Assembly: GCA_030039895.1 (NCBI GenBank) | Contig: JASHUR010000244.1 | Coordinates: forward strand, 1-8,333 | From: Acidobacteriaceae bacterium | GTDB lineage: Bacteria; Acidobacteriota; Terriglobia; Terriglobales; Acidobacteriaceae | Direction of reading: 5' to 3' | DNA length: 8,333 nucleotides | In this document: positions 6,719 to 8,333 of the stretch, one piece after another | Position numbering within the stretch: position 1 is the stretch's first letter | Layout: the number at the start of each line of letters is the position of its first letter | Program-made: the position numbers and the translations under genes | The notes under the pieces: generated by a model | Told to the model about the DNA's origin: nothing | Database searches by the model: none | Seen by the model: the letters and a program-made list of their open reading frames with translations, nothing else

Positions 6719-6761
6719 AAAAAAATCTGATCAGACCGACCGGAAAGGTCGTGTTATCAAA
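6719..6761 (-). terminator. Hairpin plus T7 between argF and argG; possible attenuator
   Basis: Read on the minus strand, an inner stem CGACC/GGTCG (6751-6747 with 6741-6737, loop TTTCC) sits inside an outer stem TTTGAT/ATCAGA (6761-6756 with 6731-6726, one G-T wobble), with an internal loop between them. Seven T residues (6725-6719) follow immediately. This is the layout of a factor-independent terminator, located 10 nt after the argF stop codon and ending at the argG ribosome-binding site. Because argG-argH-argA depend on read-through or on an unseen promoter, attenuation or partial termination is suggested. The pairing was done by eye; stability was not computed. Confidence 0.4.
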
Positions 6762-6770
6762 GCCAATCCC

Positions 6771-7778
6771 TCATCGAACGTTATTTGTCCCGCCAAGCAA
6801 TAGCAGCAGCAGAGCTTTTTGCGCATGCATCCTGTTCTCGGCCTGTTCGAAGACAACCGACTGGGGGCCATCCAGGATCGCGTCTGTTACCTCAGCGTTG
6901 CGATGTGCCGGCAGACAATGCATAAACACAGCATGAGGCGCAGCATTCGCCATTAGCTGCTCATTTACCTGGTACGGCTTAAAGATCGGGGCCCGTTTTG
7001 TCACTTCATGCTCAAAGCCCATACTTGTGCAGACGTCGGTATATACGGCGTCCGCATCTTTCACGGCTACTATGGGATCATTCACCAGAGCAATGCTTCC
7101 ACCAGTTTCATTTGCAATCGCGCGGGCCTGTGCAACAATATCTGCCTTAGGCGCATAGTTCTTTGGCGAGCCGACGGTGCAATGCGCTCCAAGCTGGGCA
7201 GCGATCAGCATAAGTGAATGGCATACATTGTTGCCGTCGCCCACATAGGTGAACTTTAATTCCTTAGCCGAGCCAAAGCGCTCTTCAAGAGTCAGGAAGT
7301 CAGCGAGCGCCTGACATGGATGCTCCAGATCGCTGAGGGCATTGATAACAGGACAAGCAGCATATTGGGCCATCTCCGTGATGGTTTCGTGCGCGTAAGT
7401 GCGTAGCACTATCACTGAGACCCAGCGTTCAAGATTGCGTGCCATGTCCGCAAGAGATTCCCGTTCACCCAGAGGGCTTTGTGTCTGGTCTACAAAGATC
7501 GCGTTACCGCCGAGGGTGTTAATTGCGGCCTCAAAAGTAAGGCGCGTCCGCAGTGACGCTTTCTCAAAAAACATCACCATCTGCTTCGCATCGAGAGCCC
7601 AGCGATACTTGCCCGGCTCGGCTTTAACGGCATGAGCAAGCTTCATTACAGCCTCAACTTCTATGGTTGAGAAATCGGCGATTGAGCATAGGTCGCGTCC
7701 GGCGAGTGACTCCGCAGGCGAGGGAAGCGTGCCCGCGGATGTTTCGGTAGTGTTCCAAAAAGATGATTTGTTAGTCAT
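6771..7778 (-). CDS. argF: Ornithine carbamoyltransferase
   Basis: Transfers carbamoyl from carbamoyl phosphate to ornithine, giving citrulline; cytoplasmic, usually a trimer. 335 residues, slightly longer than the typical 300-330 because of an N-terminal extension of about 25 residues. Carbamoyl-phosphate motif SLRTR (75-79) within FFEKASLRTRLTFEAA, HPCQ (153-156), DGNNVCHSL (181-189), ornithine loop DVCTSMG (248-254) and MHCLPAHR (286-293) are all present. SLRTR replaces the textbook STRTR, a variant found in some OTCases. The DxxxSMG loop favours ornithine over N-acetylornithine as substrate. ATG 7778 is chosen: GGAG (7791-7788) lies nine bases upstream and the start overlaps the argD stop (ATGACTAA, 8 nt). 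An upstream start at 7850 would add 24 unneeded residues inside argD. Confidence 0.94.
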   Translation of the reverse strand: MTNKSSFWNTTETSAGTLPSPAESLAGRDLCSIADFSTIEVEAVMKLAHAVKAEPGKYRWALDAKQMVMFFEKASLRTRLTFEAAINTLGGNAIFVDQTQSPLGERESLADMARNLERWVSVIVLRTYAHETITEMAQYAACPVINALSDLEHPCQALADFLTLEERFGSAKELKFTYVGDGNNVCHSLMLIAAQLGAHCTVGSPKNYAPKADIVAQARAIANETGGSIALVNDPIVAVKDADAVYTDVCTSMGFEHEVTKRAPIFKPYQVNEQLMANAAPHAVFMHCLPAHRNAEVTDAILDGPQSVVFEQAENRMHAQKALLLLLLGGTNNVR

Positions 7779-8333
7779 TTGTTTTGGCTCCAGTGGAATA
7801 GGACGCTGCCATTTTGGGAGCGTGTTCACTAAGAATCTCGCCGAGGGCATTGATTGCTACGTCAATATGTTCTTTTTCCAATACGTAGGGCGGCAGAAAG
7901 CGGAGGACGGTTTCGCTTGTCCGATTGATCAAAATGTAGCGCTCCAGCATCTCAGCAACGGTCTGCTTTGCCAGCTCAGCGGAATCAAGTTCGATCGCAA
8001 GCATTAGTCCCAGACCACGCACGCCGACAATTGCAGAGTGCTTCCTGGCTAGCTCAGAGAGCCTTCCGCTGAAGTATGCGCCAGTCTCAGTTACATGCTG
8101 CAGCAGATTCTGTTGCTCGATCGTGTCAATCACAGCAAGGGCTACCGCGCAGGCCAATGGCCCACCGCCGAATGTGGTTCCGTGCATGCCGGGATGAATC
8201 GCACGAGCTGCCTCATCTGTGCAAAGCATGACTCCGAGCGGCAGCCCGCCAGCAATCGGCTTGGCGAGGGTTGTCACATCCGGCTGGATGCCGTAGTGCT
8301 GATATGCGAACCATTTGCCTGTTCGGCCAAGGC
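7771..8333 (-). CDS. argD: Acetylornithine aminotransferase, C-terminal part (cut by window edge)
   Basis: PLP-dependent class-III aminotransferase that converts N-acetylglutamate semialdehyde to N-acetylornithine with glutamate as amino donor. Only the last 186 residues of an expected 390-410 are in the window; the gene continues past the right edge, so it is incomplete by position, not broken. The visible part opens with GRTGKWFAYQHYG (2-14 of the fragment), followed by QPDVTTLAKPIAGGLPLG, in which K24 is the expected PLP lysine (codon 8262-8260). It continues with GTTFGGGPLACAVALA, GVRGLGLMLAIEL and LRFLPPYV. A GTG at 8277 is an internal codon, not the start. The stop overlaps argF by 8 nt, so the two are probably translationally coupled. 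Related ornithine or GABA transaminases look similar, but the operon context makes argD by far the best call. Confidence 0.94.
   Translation of the reverse strand, partial: LGRTGKWFAYQHYGIQPDVTTLAKPIAGGLPLGVMLCTDEAARAIHPGMHGTTFGGGPLACAVALAVIDTIEQQNLLQHVTETGAYFSGRLSELARKHSAIVGVRGLGLMLAIELDSAELAKQTVAEMLERYILINRTSETVLRFLPPYVLEKEHIDVAINALGEILSEHAPKMAASYSTGAKTND
7788..7791 (-). promoter_or_regulatory. Shine-Dalgarno site of argF
   Basis: GGAG on the minus strand, within the 3' end of argD, nine bases before ATG 7778. It supports the overlapping start over the longer one at 7850. Confidence 0.5.

Overview
The window looks like ordinary chromosomal DNA from a free-living bacterium with moderate GC. 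It carries two unrelated groups of genes that converge on a 343-base gene-free stretch. No rRNA, tRNA, CRISPR array, insertion sequence or phage gene was recognised. The gene content and order (argD-argF-argG-argH followed by a short GNAT-type N-acetylglutamate synthase, plus CutC and a CFA-type lipid methyltransferase) would fit an Acidobacteriota (Terriglobia-like) genome. That placement is a guess from gene order and protein flavour, not a search result.

Left half, plus strand: cutC (36-800), a DeoR-family repressor (925-1707) and a cyclopropane-fatty-acyl-phospholipid-synthase-family methyltransferase (1869-3224). They are separated by 124 and 161 nt and are probably separate transcription units. 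Position 925 (ATG) is preferred for the repressor. Position 1869 is preferred for the methyltransferase because it has a strong Shine-Dalgarno sequence.

Middle, 3225-3567: no credible gene. It holds a small hairpin (3312-3327) and a stronger 25-nt stem-loop (3535-3559) that starts 8 nt after the stop of the leftward arginine operon and may terminate it.

Right half, minus strand, transcribed right to left: argD (cut by the right edge), argF, argG, argH and argA (short N-acetylglutamate synthase). They are packed with overlaps of 8 nt (argD/argF), 4 nt (argG/argH) and 14 nt (argH/argA). The only real gap is 68 nt between argF and argG. That gap holds a two-tier hairpin followed at once by seven T residues just upstream of the argG ribosome-binding site, a candidate attenuator or partial terminator. 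Together these genes supply N-acetylglutamate synthesis, acetylornithine transamination, ornithine carbamoylation, argininosuccinate synthesis and its cleavage to arginine. argC, argB and argJ or argE are not in view and may lie to the right.

I found no clearly new biological system. The points most worth a second look are the out-of-frame argH/argA overlap (a split counterpart of known ArgH-ArgA fusions), the argF-argG hairpin, and the CFA-family enzyme with Ser in place of an active-site Cys and an extra loop.
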